Source of the DNA: Arthrobacter sp. zg-Y820
Lineage (GTDB): Bacteria > Actinomycetota > Actinomycetes > Actinomycetales > Micrococcaceae
Assembly: GCF_030142155.1 (NCBI RefSeq)
Contig: NZ_CP126247.1
Coordinates: 372,001 to 436,000, forward strand
Length of the DNA: 64,000 nt
Direction of reading: 5' to 3'
Shown: piece after piece, positions 17,695 through 27,255 of the stretch
How positions within the stretch are numbered: the stretch's first letter is position 1
Layout of the letters: every line of letters begins with the position of its first letter
The notes under the pieces: model-generated
Databases searched by the model: none
The model's input: only the letters and a program-made list of their open reading frames with translations
Told to the model about the DNA's origin: nothing
Program-made: the position numbers and the translations under genes

Positions 17695-18924
17695 AATCCT
17701 GTATTGCTGGGCTTGGTTGCCGGGATCCTCGGCCTGGCCGTGGGAGTGTCCGGTGTGCTCGCGTATGTGGCCAGCCGGCATCAGCGCCGGGAGCTGGCCG
17801 CCGAAGACGACCCGGCCATCCCTGACGGAGCCGCCGAGGTGCTGGCCGTCATCGGGCGCGCCTACATTGTGGTTGACGCGGTCGACGGCGTGATCCGGGC
17901 CAGTCCCGGCGCCTACGCCTTCGGCCTGGTCCGCGGGCACACGCTGGTTCCGCCCGAGCTGCTGGAGATGACGGGCCGCGTTCGCCGCGACGGCGTCATC
18001 GAAGAGCGGCAACTGGAGCTGCAGCGCGGCCCGCTGGGCCAGGGCAGCACCATTCTGCAGGTCAGGGTGGCCACCGTGGGGGAGGAATACATCCTCATCC
18101 TGGCGGACGACCGCACCGAAATCGCGCGCACCGAGGAAGTCCGCAACGACTTTGTTGCCAACGTGTCGCACGAGCTGAAGACCCCCGTCGGCGCCATCTC
18201 ACTGCTCGCCGAAGCCCTGGACGACGCTGCCGGAGATGAGGAGGCGGTGCGCCGCTTTGCCGCCAGAATGAGCAAGGAGTCTGCTCGGCTCACGGCCCTG
18301 GTGCAGGACATCATCGAACTGTCGCGCCTGCAGAGCACCGACATGGTGGACCGGGCCCGCGAGGTGGACATCAACCAGCTTGTCGCCGACGCCGTCGAAG
18401 CCAACCGGCTGCCCGCCGAGAACCGGAACACCACCGTCGTCGTCGGCGGCTCCGTTGAAGGGTCCGTCTACGGGGACGCGAAGATGCTCACCACTGCCTT
18501 CCGCAACCTGATCGACAACGCGATCCGCTACGCGCCCGCCGGCAGTCGGGTGGGCGTGGGGCTGCGCTCCCGGGACGGCATGGCGCAGGTGGCCGTCACC
18601 GATCAGGGGCCGGGAATCCACCCCGAAGACCAGGAGCGGATCTTCGAACGCTTCTACCGCATCGACAGCGCACGGTCCCGGCACACCGGCGGAACCGGCC
18701 TGGGACTGAGCATCGTCAAACATGTGGTGTCCAATCACGGCGGCGAAATAAACCTCTGGTCCCAGCCGGGGCAGGGGTCAACGTTCACCGTGCGGCTGCC
18801 GGAAATGGAGTCCGCAGAGACGCCTCCGGCCCGGTTGCAGGACCGCGCCCCGGCAGGGCCCAGATCCAGCAGGGTGTCTCCGCCGGCCGGCGGAGACATA
18901 CACGAACAAGGAGTCAGCGCTTGA
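17692..18924 (+). CDS. senX3: Sensor histidine kinase SenX3
   Basis: This 410-residue two-component sensor has an N-terminal membrane segment (LLGLVAGILGLAVGVSGVLA), a PAS-like region (about 50-135), then an H-box NVSHELKTPVGAISLL with the phospho-accepting His160. The ATPase domain has FRNLIDNAIRYAP, DQGPGIHPEDQERIFERFYR and GGTGLGLSIVKHVVSNHGGE. SenX3 senses phosphate limitation, together with PhoU, and phosphorylates RegX3. Its stop overlaps the regX3 start by 4 nt. Confidence 0.93.
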   Translation: MNPVLLGLVAGILGLAVGVSGVLAYVASRHQRRELAAEDDPAIPDGAAEVLAVIGRAYIVVDAVDGVIRASPGAYAFGLVRGHTLVPPELLEMTGRVRRDGVIEERQLELQRGPLGQGSTILQVRVATVGEEYILILADDRTEIARTEEVRNDFVANVSHELKTPVGAISLLAEALDDAAGDEEAVRRFAARMSKESARLTALVQDIIELSRLQSTDMVDRAREVDINQLVADAVEANRLPAENRNTTVVVGGSVEGSVYGDAKMLTTAFRNLIDNAIRYAPAGSRVGVGLRSRDGMAQVAVTDQGPGIHPEDQERIFERFYRIDSARSRHTGGTGLGLSIVKHVVSNHGGEINLWSQPGQGSTFTVRLPEMESAETPPARLQDRAPAGPRSSRVSPPAGGDIHEQGVSA

Positions 18925-19601
18925 GCAGCATCCTGATTGTCGAAGACGAGGAATCCTTCAGCGATCCTCTGTCCTACCTGCTGGGACGGGAGGGCTTCGA
19001 CGTCCGCGTGGTGGACAACGGCGCCGACGCCGTCATCGAGTTCGACCGGCACGGCGCAGACCTAATCCTGCTGGACCTGATGCTGCCGGGCCAGCCGGGC
19101 ACCGAGGTCTGTCGGCAGATCCGCCAGCGCTCCGACGTTCCGGTCATTATGCTGACTGCCCTGGACGGGGAGATCGACAAGGTGGTGGGCCTGGAAATCG
19201 GCGCCGACGACTACGTCACCAAGCCGTACAGCTCACGGGAGCTGCTGGCCCGGATCCGGGCTGTTCTTCGGCGTCGCAGCGACGGCGGCGACCTCACGGG
19301 GCCCACCGTGGAGGCCGGGCCGGTGCGCATGGACCTGGACCGGCATGTTGTGACCGTCAACGGCGTCGACACCCCGCTGCCCCTGAAGGAGTTCGAGCTG
19401 CTGGAGATGCTCCTGCGCAACTCCGGCCGCGTTATGACCCGCGGCCAGCTGATCGAACGGATCTGGGGCGCCGACTACGTGGGTGACACGAAAACCCTCG
19501 ACGTGCACGTCAAACGCCTGCGCGGAAAGATCGAGCCGGATCCGTCCCTGCCCCGGTACCTGGTGACAGTGCGCGGTCTGGGGTACAAATTTGAAACCTG
19601 A
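18921..19601 (+). CDS. regX3: Response regulator RegX3 (OmpR/PhoB family)
   Basis: The 226-residue product has a receiver domain (ILIVEDEESF, phospho-Asp52 in LILLDLMLPG, Lys in VTKPYSSRELLAR). A winged-helix DNA-binding domain follows (LKEFELLEMLLRNSGRVMTR, TLDVHVKRLRGKIE, VRGLGYKFET). The start is TTG 18921, overlapping the senX3 stop, with AAGGAG about 7 nt upstream. It is expected to activate phosphate-starvation genes, including its own region through the Pho box. Confidence 0.94.
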   Translation: MSSILIVEDEESFSDPLSYLLGREGFDVRVVDNGADAVIEFDRHGADLILLDLMLPGQPGTEVCRQIRQRSDVPVIMLTALDGEIDKVVGLEIGADDYVTKPYSSRELLARIRAVLRRRSDGGDLTGPTVEAGPVRMDLDRHVVTVNGVDTPLPLKEFELLEMLLRNSGRVMTRGQLIERIWGADYVGDTKTLDVHVKRLRGKIEPDPSLPRYLVTVRGLGYKFET

Positions 19602-19669
19602 TCCTGAAACTCACGCATAAGTTCTTCGGCCCACAGGAATGCGGCCCCGAGGAATGCGGCCCACAGAAA

Positions 19670-19696
19670 GAGGGACCCGGCTGAGCCGGGTCCCTC
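19670..19696 (+). terminator. Terminator after senX3-regX3
   Basis: An 11-bp perfect stem (19670-19680 with 19686-19696) has a CTGAG loop and lies 69 nt after the regX3 stop. Only a short T-poor tail follows. It may also serve the opposing lipoprotein gene. Confidence 0.6.
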
Positions 19697-19752
19697 TACC
19701 TGAGTTCGCTGCGGTGATGCGGGCTTCGCGCCGCGCCACCGGCCTGGGCCGG

Positions 19753-20340
19753 TTAGTGCGACGCGGCCGGTTCCGTCGCCACGCCCGTGTCGGCGCCGGT
19801 GTCCTGCTCAGTGTCAGCCTGGTCCGACGGAAGCATGGTGGCCATGTCCGACGGCGTTCCGGCCGGCGTCGGCAGGTACTCGCGGTAGGACTCAAGGGTG
19901 CCGTCAACAACGGGAACGTCCAGGTCCACGGTCTCCGTGCCGTTGCTGGCGTCCGCCCGCAGGCCCGTGCCGGGCAGCGTGTCGACGTTGGGAACCGTTA
20001 CCTCGGAGGAGGGAGTGTCCTCGAAGACCACTTTGTCTCCGGCGCCGATGTTCCACGTCAGCGTGGTTCCGCCCAGGGCCAGTGAAAAGTCCACGGCTTC
20101 GGGAGAAGCGTTCACCACGGTGCCGAGCAGACGGCCGGCTTCGCCGTCGCCGTTGCTGACCACCAGGATGTTCCGCAGCTCAACTTCACCGACATTTTCG
20201 ACGATGCCGTCCGAAGGCGAGTACTCGCGTACCGTTGCCTGCTCGTTCACTGCGCTGCAGCTGGAGACTCCCAGTACGGCCAGCGCAATTACACCGGCGG
20301 CAGCAGCTCGCTGCGCACGGTTCTTGGGTGTGAATCTCAC
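19753..20340 (-). CDS. LpqE-like lipoprotein
   Basis: The 195-residue product has a lipoprotein signal with lipobox LGVSSC (Cys28). The mature part, with GEVELRNILVVSNGDGEAGRL and VVNASPEAVDFSLALG, looks like one beta-sandwich domain. It ends in an acidic, Thr-rich tail. Position opposite carD and the sequence pattern resemble the mycobacterial LpqE family, whose function is unclear. No metal or catalytic site is evident. Confidence 0.78.
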   Translation of the reverse strand: MRFTPKNRAQRAAAAGVIALAVLGVSSCSAVNEQATVREYSPSDGIVENVGEVELRNILVVSNGDGEAGRLLGTVVNASPEAVDFSLALGGTTLTWNIGAGDKVVFEDTPSSEVTVPNVDTLPGTGLRADASNGTETVDLDVPVVDGTLESYREYLPTPAGTPSDMATMLPSDQADTEQDTGADTGVATEPAASH

Positions 20341-20608
20341 AGCACAAAACTCCTGGGGTGTTGCGGTCTCGCGACCTGCGGCTATCTTTTGTGCCTAGCC
20401 TATCGGCAAAGAGCCAAAATGTTGGATTTTCATGCCCCCGCGGAGGTATGTGAAAGACACCTCCGCAGAGACATCGCCGCAGGTGGGAATGCGGACCGAG
20501 GGCCGAATACTACCTACGCGGGTCACGATCCGGTACCTGACCTGCGAAAACTCTTCTCGGCGTGTCGCGCCCATGGTAAACTGGAGGCTGGGAAAGGGGA
20601 AAGTCCAC

Positions 20609-21091
20609 ATGGTTTTTGAGGTTGGCGAAACAGTTGTTTATCCTCACCACGGTGCCGCGAAGATCGAAGAGATCAAGATGCGGACCATCAAGGGCGAAGA
20701 GAAGATGTATCTCAAGCTTAAGGTGGCACAGGGTGATCTGACCATAGAAGTACCGGCTGAGAACGTCGATCTCGTTGGAGTGCGCGACGTAGTGGGCAAG
20801 GAAGGCTTGGAGCACGTGTTTGATGTGCTGCGTGCCGAGCTCACCGAAGAGCCCACCAACTGGTCCCGCCGGTACAAGGCAAACCTGGAGAAGCTTGCGT
20901 CCGGTGACGTGGTGAAGGTGGCCGAGGTTGTGCGTGACCTCTGGCGCCGCGACCACGACCGCGGCCTTTCTGCAGGAGAAAAGCGCATGCTCGCAAAAGC
21001 CCGCCAGATCCTGATTTCGGAACTGGCACTGGCTGAAAAGACGGACGAAGACCAGGCCGCAGTTGTCCTGGACAAAGTTCTGGCAAGCTAA
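20609..21091 (+). CDS. carD: CarD family transcriptional regulator
   Basis: The 160-residue protein binds RNA polymerase beta through its N-terminal Tudor-like domain ([22 protein letters not shown]) and stabilises open complexes through a C-terminal helical domain ([35 protein letters not shown]). It is particularly important at rRNA promoters. ATG 20609 is chosen over upstream starts because the domain begins there and GAAAGGGGA precedes it. A TAAACT hexamer at 20577-20582 is a weak -10 candidate. The spacer 20341-20608 shows nothing else I can name. Confidence 0.95.
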   Translation: MVFEVGETVVYPHHGAAKIEEIKMRTIKGEEKMYLKLKVAQGDLTIEVPAENVDLVGVRDVVGKEGLEHVFDVLRAELTEEPTNWSRRYKANLEKLASGDVVKVAEVVRDLWRRDHDRGLSAGEKRMLAKARQILISELALAEKTDEDQAAVVLDKVLAS

Positions 21092-21131
21092 CCGCACGGC
21101 GTCATCGAACAAAGCAGCACCACGGCACGCT

Positions 21132-21161
21132 GCCGGTCCTTCGGGGCCGGCATTTTGTCTT
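21132..21161 (+). terminator. Terminator after carD
   Basis: An 8-bp stem (21132-21139 with 21144-21151, one G-U pair) is closed by a TTCG tetraloop and followed by ATTTTGTCTT. It begins 41 nt after the carD stop. Confidence 0.82.
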
Positions 21162-21199
21162 TAAGCAGCCTGCTTTTAACCGGCGCTTTCGCCGGGCAC

Positions 21200-21214
21200 T
21201 AGGCTGAAGGGGTG
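21200..21214 (+). promoter_or_regulatory. Leaderless-type -10 element of ispD
   Basis: TAGGCT (21200-21205), 6 nt, then GTG 21212. Confidence 0.5.
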
Positions 21215-21976
21215 TCTTCAACAGTTTCCCGCGAGCAGCGGATCGGCGTCATCCTCGTAGCAGGCGGATCGGGGCAGCGGCTGGGCTACGGCATCCCCAA
21301 GGCCCAGGTGCCGCTGGCCGGCGCCGCCCTCCTTACCCACGCCCTCCGCGGAATCGAGGCCTCCGGGATCGCCGCAGCGATCAGCGTTGCCGTGCCGGCA
21401 GGTGACACCGTCATGCGGTCCCTGTGCCGAGATGCCGGGGCCACCGGCACCCTGACCGTGGTCGACGGCGGTGCCACCCGCGCCGATTCCGTCCGGGCCG
21501 CCCTGCAGGCCCTTCCTCCGGACCTCGACGCGGTCCTGGTCCATGACGCGGCACGGGCGCTGACGCCGCCGGAGGTCTTCCGGCGGGTGGCTGCCGCGCT
21601 GGCGGCCGGCGCCGCCGCTGTCATCCCCGCTGTGGCCGTGACCGACACGGTAAAGACCACGGCAGCCACTGCCCCCGAACAGGCCGGCATGGCCGCGCGC
21701 GTGGTCACCGGCACCCCCGACCGCTCCACGCTCCGCGCCGTGCAGACGCCGCAGGGTTTCGACGCCGCCCTGCTGCGCCGCGCCCATCACGCTGCCCGGG
21801 AATTCGACGAAGCCCGCGCCGCAGCCGTGACCGACGACGCGATGCTGGCCGAATCACTGGGAACACCGGTGTACGTCGTTGAGGGGTCAGAGCTTTCGCT
21901 GAAGATCACCACCCCGCTCGACCTCCTGCTGGCCGAAGCGGTGCTGGCCCGCAATTCCGACAACTCCAAGGACTGA
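21212..21976 (+). CDS. ispD: 2-C-methyl-D-erythritol 4-phosphate cytidylyltransferase
   Basis: The 254-residue product catalyses the CTP-dependent third step of the MEP isoprenoid pathway. It has the nucleotide-binding ILVAGGSGQRLGYGIPKAQV, DSVRAAL, VLVHDAARALTPPEVF and LRAVQTPQGFDAALL motifs. The first Lys-rich motif reads GYGIPKAQVPL, as in actinobacterial IspD. ispF follows after 3 nt, so the two form an operon. Confidence 0.94.
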   Translation: MSSTVSREQRIGVILVAGGSGQRLGYGIPKAQVPLAGAALLTHALRGIEASGIAAAISVAVPAGDTVMRSLCRDAGATGTLTVVDGGATRADSVRAALQALPPDLDAVLVHDAARALTPPEVFRRVAAALAAGAAAVIPAVAVTDTVKTTAATAPEQAGMAARVVTGTPDRSTLRAVQTPQGFDAALLRRAHHAAREFDEARAAAVTDDAMLAESLGTPVYVVEGSELSLKITTPLDLLLAEAVLARNSDNSKD

Positions 21977-21979
21977 CTG

Positions 21980-22489
21980 ATGGCAGCTGTGAACCTTCCC
22001 CGCACCGGCGTCGGCGTTGACGTTCACGCCTTCGCGCCCGACGACGCCCCGCGCCCGCTGTGGGTGGCAGGAGTCCTTTGGGACGGCGAGCGCGGCCTGG
22101 CCGGCCACTCCGACGGCGACCCGGTGGCCCACGCCGCGGCCGACGCACTGTTCTCCGCAGCCGGACTCGGTGACCTGGGCACCCACTTCGGCACCGACCG
22201 GCCCGAATATGCCGGCGCCTCGGGCACCACCCTGTTGGCGGAAGCGGCACGGATCGTCCGCGGTGCGGGATTCGAGATCGGCAACATTGCTGTCCAGCTG
22301 ATCGGCAACCGGCCCAAGTTCGCGCCGCGCCGCGCCGAAGCCGAAGCAATCCTGAGCGGAGCGGCCCAAGCCCCGGTCAGCGTCTCGGCCACCACCACCG
22401 ACGGCCTCGGCTTCACCGGCCGCGGCGAGGGCATCGCCGCGGTGGCAACCGCCGTCGTCGTGCGGGTCGAGGGTACCTTTGCGTCATAG
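21980..22489 (+). CDS. ispF: 2-C-methyl-D-erythritol 2,4-cyclodiphosphate synthase
   Basis: The 169-residue product forms the cyclodiphosphate in the MEP pathway. It carries the metal-binding GVDVHAF (DxH) and [24 protein letters not shown] motifs, [17 protein letters not shown], and the C-terminal [19 protein letters not shown]. It starts at ATG 21980, directly after ispD. Confidence 0.96.
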   Translation: MAAVNLPRTGVGVDVHAFAPDDAPRPLWVAGVLWDGERGLAGHSDGDPVAHAAADALFSAAGLGDLGTHFGTDRPEYAGASGTTLLAEAARIVRGAGFEIGNIAVQLIGNRPKFAPRRAEAEAILSGAAQAPVSVSATTTDGLGFTGRGEGIAAVATAVVVRVEGTFAS

Positions 22490-22517
22490 AAGGCCCGGCG
22501 CGGCTCGGAAGGCGCGA

Positions 22518-22532
22518 TAGCCTAGAGCGGTG
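22518..22532 (+). promoter_or_regulatory. Leaderless-type -10 element of cysS
   Basis: TAGCCT (22518-22523), 6 nt, then GTG 22530. Confidence 0.45.
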
Positions 22533-23984
22533 AGCTTGAGATTCTATGACACCGCAACTGCGCAGGTCCGCGACTTCGTTCCCCTGAAGGAGGGCGAGGT
22601 GAGCCTGTACTACTGCGGCGCCACCGTCCAGGGCATGCCGCACGTGGGCCACATCCGCTCCGCCATTGTGTTCGACCAGCTCACCCGGTGGCTGCAGTGG
22701 CGCGGCTTCCGCGTCACCACGGTCCGGAACGTCACCGACATCGACGACAAGATCCTGGCCAAGGCCGCGGACTCGGTGGGCGCCGAATCGTCGGCCGGCG
22801 TTGTTCCCGACGAGCCGTGGTGGGCGCTGGCCTACCGCTTTGAGCAGGAATTCGCAGCAGCCTACGACACCCTCGGCGTGCAGCGGCCCACCTACGAGCC
22901 CCGCGCCACCGGCCACATTCCGGAAATGCACACGCTCATCAGCCGCCTCATCGACGCCGGCCACGCCTACCCCGCGCTGGACGAGTCCGGCGACGTCTAC
23001 TTCGATGTCCGGTCCTGGAACAAGTACGGCTCACTGACCCGGCAGAACATTGACGACATGCAGGCAGCGCCCGACGCCGGCCCCCGCGGCAAGCGCGACC
23101 CGCGCGACTTTGCGCTGTGGAAGGGCCACAAGGAGGGCGAGCCCGAAACCGCGGCATGGGACAGCCCCTGGGGCAAGGGCCGCCCGGGCTGGCATCTGGA
23201 GTGCTCGGCCATGGTCACGAAGTACCTCGGCCCGCAGTTCGACATCCACGGCGGGGGCCTGGACCTGCGCTTCCCGCACCACGAGAACGAGATGGCGCAG
23301 TCGCAGGCGGCCGGCGACGGTTTCGCCAATTTCTGGATGCACAACGGCATGGTCACCTTCGAGGGCGAGAAGATGTCCAAATCCATCGGCAACACGGTCA
23401 GCCCCGCGGAAATGCTCCGCGAGGCCTCACCGCGAGTGGTGCGCTATTACCTGGGCCAGGCCCACTACCGGTCCGTGCTGGACTACCGGCCCACCTCCCT
23501 GCAGGAAGCCGCGGCCGCCGTCGAGCGCATCGACACCTTCATCAGCAAGGCCCGGGCCAGGGTTCACGGCACCGGCGACTCCGGCTTCGTCCCGAGCAGC
23601 GGTTCCATGCCGGCGGCCTTCGCCGAGGCGATGGACGATGACCTCAATGTGCCGCAGGCCCTCGCCGTCCTGCACGAAACGGTCCGCGCCGGCAACACGG
23701 CACTTGCCGAGGGAAATGTTGCAGCGGCCCGGGAGGCCCTGCACGCGGTGCTCACCATGACCGCGGCACTGGGACTCGACGCCGTGCAGCAGCCCGCACG
23801 CTCCGCCGGGCCCGAGCACCGGGCGCTGGACACCTTGATCCAGGCGCAGCTGGAAGAGCGGCGCGCCGCCCGCGCCGCGAAGGACTGGGCCCGCGCCGAC
23901 GCCATCCGGGATTCACTGGCCGCGGCCGGCATCACAGTGGAGGACACCCCGGACGGGGCCAGCTGGACCCTGGCCGCGGGCTGA
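22530..23984 (+). CDS. cysS: Cysteinyl-tRNA synthetase
   Basis: This 484-residue class I synthetase charges tRNA-Cys. It has the zinc-ligand YYCGATVQG, the HIGH-like [52 protein letters not shown] and [10 protein letters not shown]. The C-terminal DALR-like region ends in an arginine-rich helix and [13 protein letters not shown]. Position after ispDF and before rlmB is the usual actinobacterial order. Confidence 0.96.
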   Translation: MSLRFYDTATAQVRDFVPLKEGEVSLYYCGATVQGMPHVGHIRSAIVFDQLTRWLQWRGFRVTTVRNVTDIDDKILAKAADSVGAESSAGVVPDEPWWALAYRFEQEFAAAYDTLGVQRPTYEPRATGHIPEMHTLISRLIDAGHAYPALDESGDVYFDVRSWNKYGSLTRQNIDDMQAAPDAGPRGKRDPRDFALWKGHKEGEPETAAWDSPWGKGRPGWHLECSAMVTKYLGPQFDIHGGGLDLRFPHHENEMAQSQAAGDGFANFWMHNGMVTFEGEKMSKSIGNTVSPAEMLREASPRVVRYYLGQAHYRSVLDYRPTSLQEAAAAVERIDTFISKARARVHGTGDSGFVPSSGSMPAAFAEAMDDDLNVPQALAVLHETVRAGNTALAEGNVAAAREALHAVLTMTAALGLDAVQQPARSAGPEHRALDTLIQAQLEERRAARAAKDWARADAIRDSLAAAGITVEDTPDGASWTLAAG

Positions 23985-23999
23985 ACGGAGATCCGGAAC

Positions 24000-24019
24000 C
24001 AGGCCCCGGTTAGGGCCTG
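24000..24019 (+). terminator. Weak terminator after cysS
   Basis: A 7-bp stem (24000-24006 with 24013-24019) is followed by ATTTAGCTTT. It starts 16 nt after the cysS stop. Confidence 0.5.
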
Positions 24020-24027
24020 ATTTAGCT

Positions 24028-24045
24028 TTGGGAGTACACTCCCAA
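24028..24045. promoter_or_regulatory. Palindrome upstream of rlmB, possible operator
   Basis: TTGGGAGT and ACTCCCAA (8-bp arms, AC spacer) lie about 30 nt upstream of a TAAACT hexamer at 24077-24082. The arrangement resembles an operator near a promoter. The binding protein is unknown. Confidence 0.35.
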
Positions 24046-24119
24046 CGCGTGTGCAGCGGCGGCCCGGGAGCCTGCGTAAACTAGAAGTAATGCTTTCTTC
24101 TAGGTTTAAGGTGTAATCG

Positions 24120-25115
24120 ATGGCCAACAACGGACGTCCCGGCGCAATGCGTAAAGCCAAAAAGGGCCCCAGCGGGGGCACCGGTGGATTGGGCCGCAAG
24201 GCTCTTGAGGGTAAAGGACCCACACCCAAGGCTGAAGAGCGCCCCTACCACAAGGCATTCAAGAACAAGCAGCTTGCCGAGCGCTCGGCAGCCAAGCGCG
24301 GCGGCGACACCCGCGCAGCCGGTGGCCGCAGCGGCACCAACGTCCGCGGCAAGGTGGCTGAGGAAGTCGTCACCGGCCGCAACTCCGTCGTGGAGGCACT
24401 GCGCGCCGGCATCCCCGCCAAGGCCCTGCATGTGGCCGTGCGGATCGACATGGACGACCGCGTCCGCGAATCCCTGAAGATGGCGGCCGACCGCGGCCTG
24501 CCCGTCATGGAGACCCACAAGCCCGAGCTGGACCGCATGACCAACGAGGCCGTGCACCAGGGCCTTGTCCTGCAGATCCCGCCGTATGACTACGCCGATC
24601 CCATGGACCTGGCCCAGGAAACCATCGAGGCTTGGAGGAAGGGGCACATCCGCAACGCCCCGCTGTTCGTGGCGCTGGACGGCATCACCGACCCGCGCAA
24701 CCTCGGCGCGATCATCCGCTCCGCATCAGCGTTCAGCGCGCACGGCGTCATCGTGCCGGAACGCCGGGCCGTGGGCATGACCGCCTCCGCCTGGAAGACC
24801 AGCGCAGGCGCAGCCGTCCGCGTGCCGGTCGCCCGCGCCGGCAACCTGAACAGTGCGTTGAAGGCCTTCAAGAAAATGGGCATCTTCGTGCTCGGCCTGG
24901 ATGGCGACGGCGACGTGTCGCTGCCGAACATTGTCCTGGCCAAGGATCCGATCTGCATCGTTGTGGGTTCCGAAGGCAAGGGCCTGTCCCGCCTGGTCCG
25001 CGAAAACTGCGACCAGATCGTGTCCATTCCCATCGATTCGGCCATGGAATCGCTGAATGCTTCCATGGCGGTGGGCATCAGCCTGTACGAGATTTCACGG
25101 CAGCGTTCCGCCTAA
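24120..25115 (+). CDS. rlmB: 23S rRNA (guanosine-2'-O-)-methyltransferase RlmB (SpoU/TrmH family)
   Basis: The 331-residue product has a basic, disordered N-terminus of about 80 residues rich in Lys/Arg/Gly. A substrate-binding domain follows (VVTGRNSVVEALRAGIPAKA, TNEAVHQGLVLQIPPY), then the knotted SpoU domain (ALDGITDPRNLGAIIRSASA, ICIVVGSEGKGLSRLV, IPIDSAMESLNASMAVGISL). Family members 2'-O-methylate a guanosine in the 23S peptidyl-transferase region. The assignment to G2251 rests on the RlmB/TrmH subgroup. Confidence 0.9.
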   Translation: MANNGRPGAMRKAKKGPSGGTGGLGRKALEGKGPTPKAEERPYHKAFKNKQLAERSAAKRGGDTRAAGGRSGTNVRGKVAEEVVTGRNSVVEALRAGIPAKALHVAVRIDMDDRVRESLKMAADRGLPVMETHKPELDRMTNEAVHQGLVLQIPPYDYADPMDLAQETIEAWRKGHIRNAPLFVALDGITDPRNLGAIIRSASAFSAHGVIVPERRAVGMTASAWKTSAGAAVRVPVARAGNLNSALKAFKKMGIFVLGLDGDGDVSLPNIVLAKDPICIVVGSEGKGLSRLVRENCDQIVSIPIDSAMESLNASMAVGISLYEISRQRSA

Positions 25116-25143
25116 ACCGCAGCGGAGCAGTCCGAGAGGCAGC

Positions 25144-27255
25144 ATGGCAGACCTGACCAGTATTCCGCAGGGCCAAGCCGCCGCGCGGCGCGCTTCCCGG
25201 CCGTTCCCCTTGGGCGTGAGGACTTCGGTTCCCGGCGTCGATGAAGTGCCGGGAACCGTTAACGTCTCCGTCTATGCGCCGGGGCTTGCCGGCGTCGACG
25301 TCTATTTCGAGAAGGCTCCGGGGATCTGGACCTCGGAGCCCCTGGGCGAGTATGTCGCGGGCATCCACCACGGGCGCGTCACGGGCCTGTCCCATGGCGG
25401 CCGCTACGGGTTCTGGCCGCAGGGGAAGGAGGTGCCCGGGGAGCCGGGCACCTTCCAGCTGCTGCTGGATCCGTACGGGCGCGGCATTGACGAGATTCCG
25501 GTCTCCGGCGACGTGCCGCTGTACTTCTCCGTGCACGTCGACTCCGCTTTTGACTGGGGTTCCTCGCGGCAACCGCACATTCCCTGGCGCGACACCGTCA
25601 TCTACGAGGCGCACGTCCGCGGACAGACCATGCTCCATCCCGGGATCCCCGAGGAGCTTCGGGGCACGTACGCGGGCTTTGGGCATCCGGTCATGGTGGA
25701 CTACCTCCAGCGGCTGGGGATTACCTCCGTGGAGCTGCTGCCGGTCCACTTCCACACCGATGAGGAGCACCTGCGGAAGCTGGGACTGGGCAACTACTGG
25801 GGCTACAACACCCTGGGCTTCTTCGCGCCGCACGCCGGGTACGCCACCCGGGCCGCGCAGGCCGCCGGCGCCAAGGCCGTGCAGGACGAGTTCAAGGGCA
25901 TGGTCAAGTCCCTGCACGAGGGCGGCCTCGAGGTTCTCCTGGACGTGGTGTACAACCACACGGCCGAAGGAACCCGGGACCAGCCGCCGCTGAGCTGGCG
26001 GGGGCTCGGCGACGAACGCTACTACCGCCACGACGGCGAAGGACGTTACGTCGATACCACCGGCTGCGGCAACACCCTGGACTTCAGTGAGCCGCGGGTC
26101 ATTCAAATGGCCCTGGACTCGCTGCGCCACTGGGTGCAGGAGTACCAGGTGGACGGTTTCCGGTTCGATTTGGCTCCTGCGCTCTGCCGCGGCGCCGACG
26201 GCGCGTTTGACCGGCGGCACCCCTTCCTCATCGCTCTGGCGGCGGACCCCGCGCTGAACGAAATCAAGTTGATTGCCGAACCCTGGGACATTGGGCCGGA
26301 CGGCTGGCAGACCGGCAACTTCCCGCCGGGCTGGGCTGACTGGAACGACCGGTTCCGGGATACCACCAGGGACTTCTGGCTGCGGGACCAGGCGGCACTG
26401 GCAGCCGGCGGCACGGGCGGCTCCGTGGCCCGGATTGCCGGATCGTTGGCCGGTTCCGCCGACCTTTTCGCCGGCTCCGGCCGCACCGCGCTGTCCTCGA
26501 TTAACCTGGTTACCGCCCACGACGGGTTTACCCTCGCGGACCTCACGGCGTATGAACACAAGCACAACGAGGCCAACGGCGAAGGAAACCGGGACGGAAA
26601 CAGCGAAAACCGCAGCTACAACCACGGAGCAGAGGGCCCGGCAGCCGACGAACAGATAGCTGTCCGGCGTGCCCAGACCGCACGGAACCTCATGGCCACG
26701 CTGCTGATGTCCCTGGGCGTTCCGATGATTACTGCCGGCGACGAGCTGGGACGCACCCAGCAGGGCAACAACAACGCGTACTGCCAGGACGGCCCCCTCA
26801 CCTGGCTGCACTGGGACCTGGACCCGGAGGCGGAGCGGATGCTGGAGTTCACGCGCACGCTCCTGCGCCTGCGGCAGTATTTCCTGGCCTCCCAGCCGTA
26901 CCGGTTCCCCGCCGACTCGCGGGGAACCTCGCTGCTCTGGTTCGACGCAGACGGGCAGCCCATGGCGCAGGACAAGTGGCAGGATCCCGGCACCCGGGTG
27001 GTCCAGCTGCTGGTCGGCTCGCCTGCCGGGGAGCTCAACGGCCTGTTTGTGCTGAACGGGTCGCTGGAAGACACGGACATCGTCCTGCCGGATGCGCAGG
27101 CGCTGCGCGGCTCGGGCGCCGTCCGCGACGAAGACCACTCGTACGAATTGCTGCTCAGCACTGCCGCCGACGCGCAGGCGCGCACCGGTGGACAGCGCCG
27201 CGGCGGCGAGAAGGACGTCCTCCCCGCCAACTCCGTCAGCCTCTACCGCGCCTAG
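25144..27255 (+). CDS. glgX: Glycogen debranching enzyme GlgX
   Basis: This 703-residue GH13 protein has an N-terminal carbohydrate-binding module (about 20-130). The catalytic barrel shows YEAHVRGQTMLHPGIPEELR, DVVYNHTAEGT, VDGFRFDLAPALCRG (nucleophile Asp), IAEPWDIGPDGWQTGNFPPG and TAHDGFTLADL. The enzyme hydrolyses alpha-1,6 branches of glycogen pre-trimmed by phosphorylase. ATG 25144 follows a GAGAGG site. It converges on glgP, and the two TAG stops share the palindrome CTAG at 27252-27255. Confidence 0.93.
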   Translation: MADLTSIPQGQAAARRASRPFPLGVRTSVPGVDEVPGTVNVSVYAPGLAGVDVYFEKAPGIWTSEPLGEYVAGIHHGRVTGLSHGGRYGFWPQGKEVPGEPGTFQLLLDPYGRGIDEIPVSGDVPLYFSVHVDSAFDWGSSRQPHIPWRDTVIYEAHVRGQTMLHPGIPEELRGTYAGFGHPVMVDYLQRLGITSVELLPVHFHTDEEHLRKLGLGNYWGYNTLGFFAPHAGYATRAAQAAGAKAVQDEFKGMVKSLHEGGLEVLLDVVYNHTAEGTRDQPPLSWRGLGDERYYRHDGEGRYVDTTGCGNTLDFSEPRVIQMALDSLRHWVQEYQVDGFRFDLAPALCRGADGAFDRRHPFLIALAADPALNEIKLIAEPWDIGPDGWQTGNFPPGWADWNDRFRDTTRDFWLRDQAALAAGGTGGSVARIAGSLAGSADLFAGSGRTALSSINLVTAHDGFTLADLTAYEHKHNEANGEGNRDGNSENRSYNHGAEGPAADEQIAVRRAQTARNLMATLLMSLGVPMITAGDELGRTQQGNNNAYCQDGPLTWLHWDLDPEAERMLEFTRTLLRLRQYFLASQPYRFPADSRGTSLLWFDADGQPMAQDKWQDPGTRVVQLLVGSPAGELNGLFVLNGSLEDTDIVLPDAQALRGSGAVRDEDHSYELLLSTAADAQARTGGQRRGGEKDVLPANSVSLYRA

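Noticed and set aside
19621..19669. Short direct repeat GCGGCCC...GGAATGCGGCCC after regX3, considered as a regulatory array
   Set aside because: There are only two short imperfect copies, so it is probably chance in GC-rich DNA.
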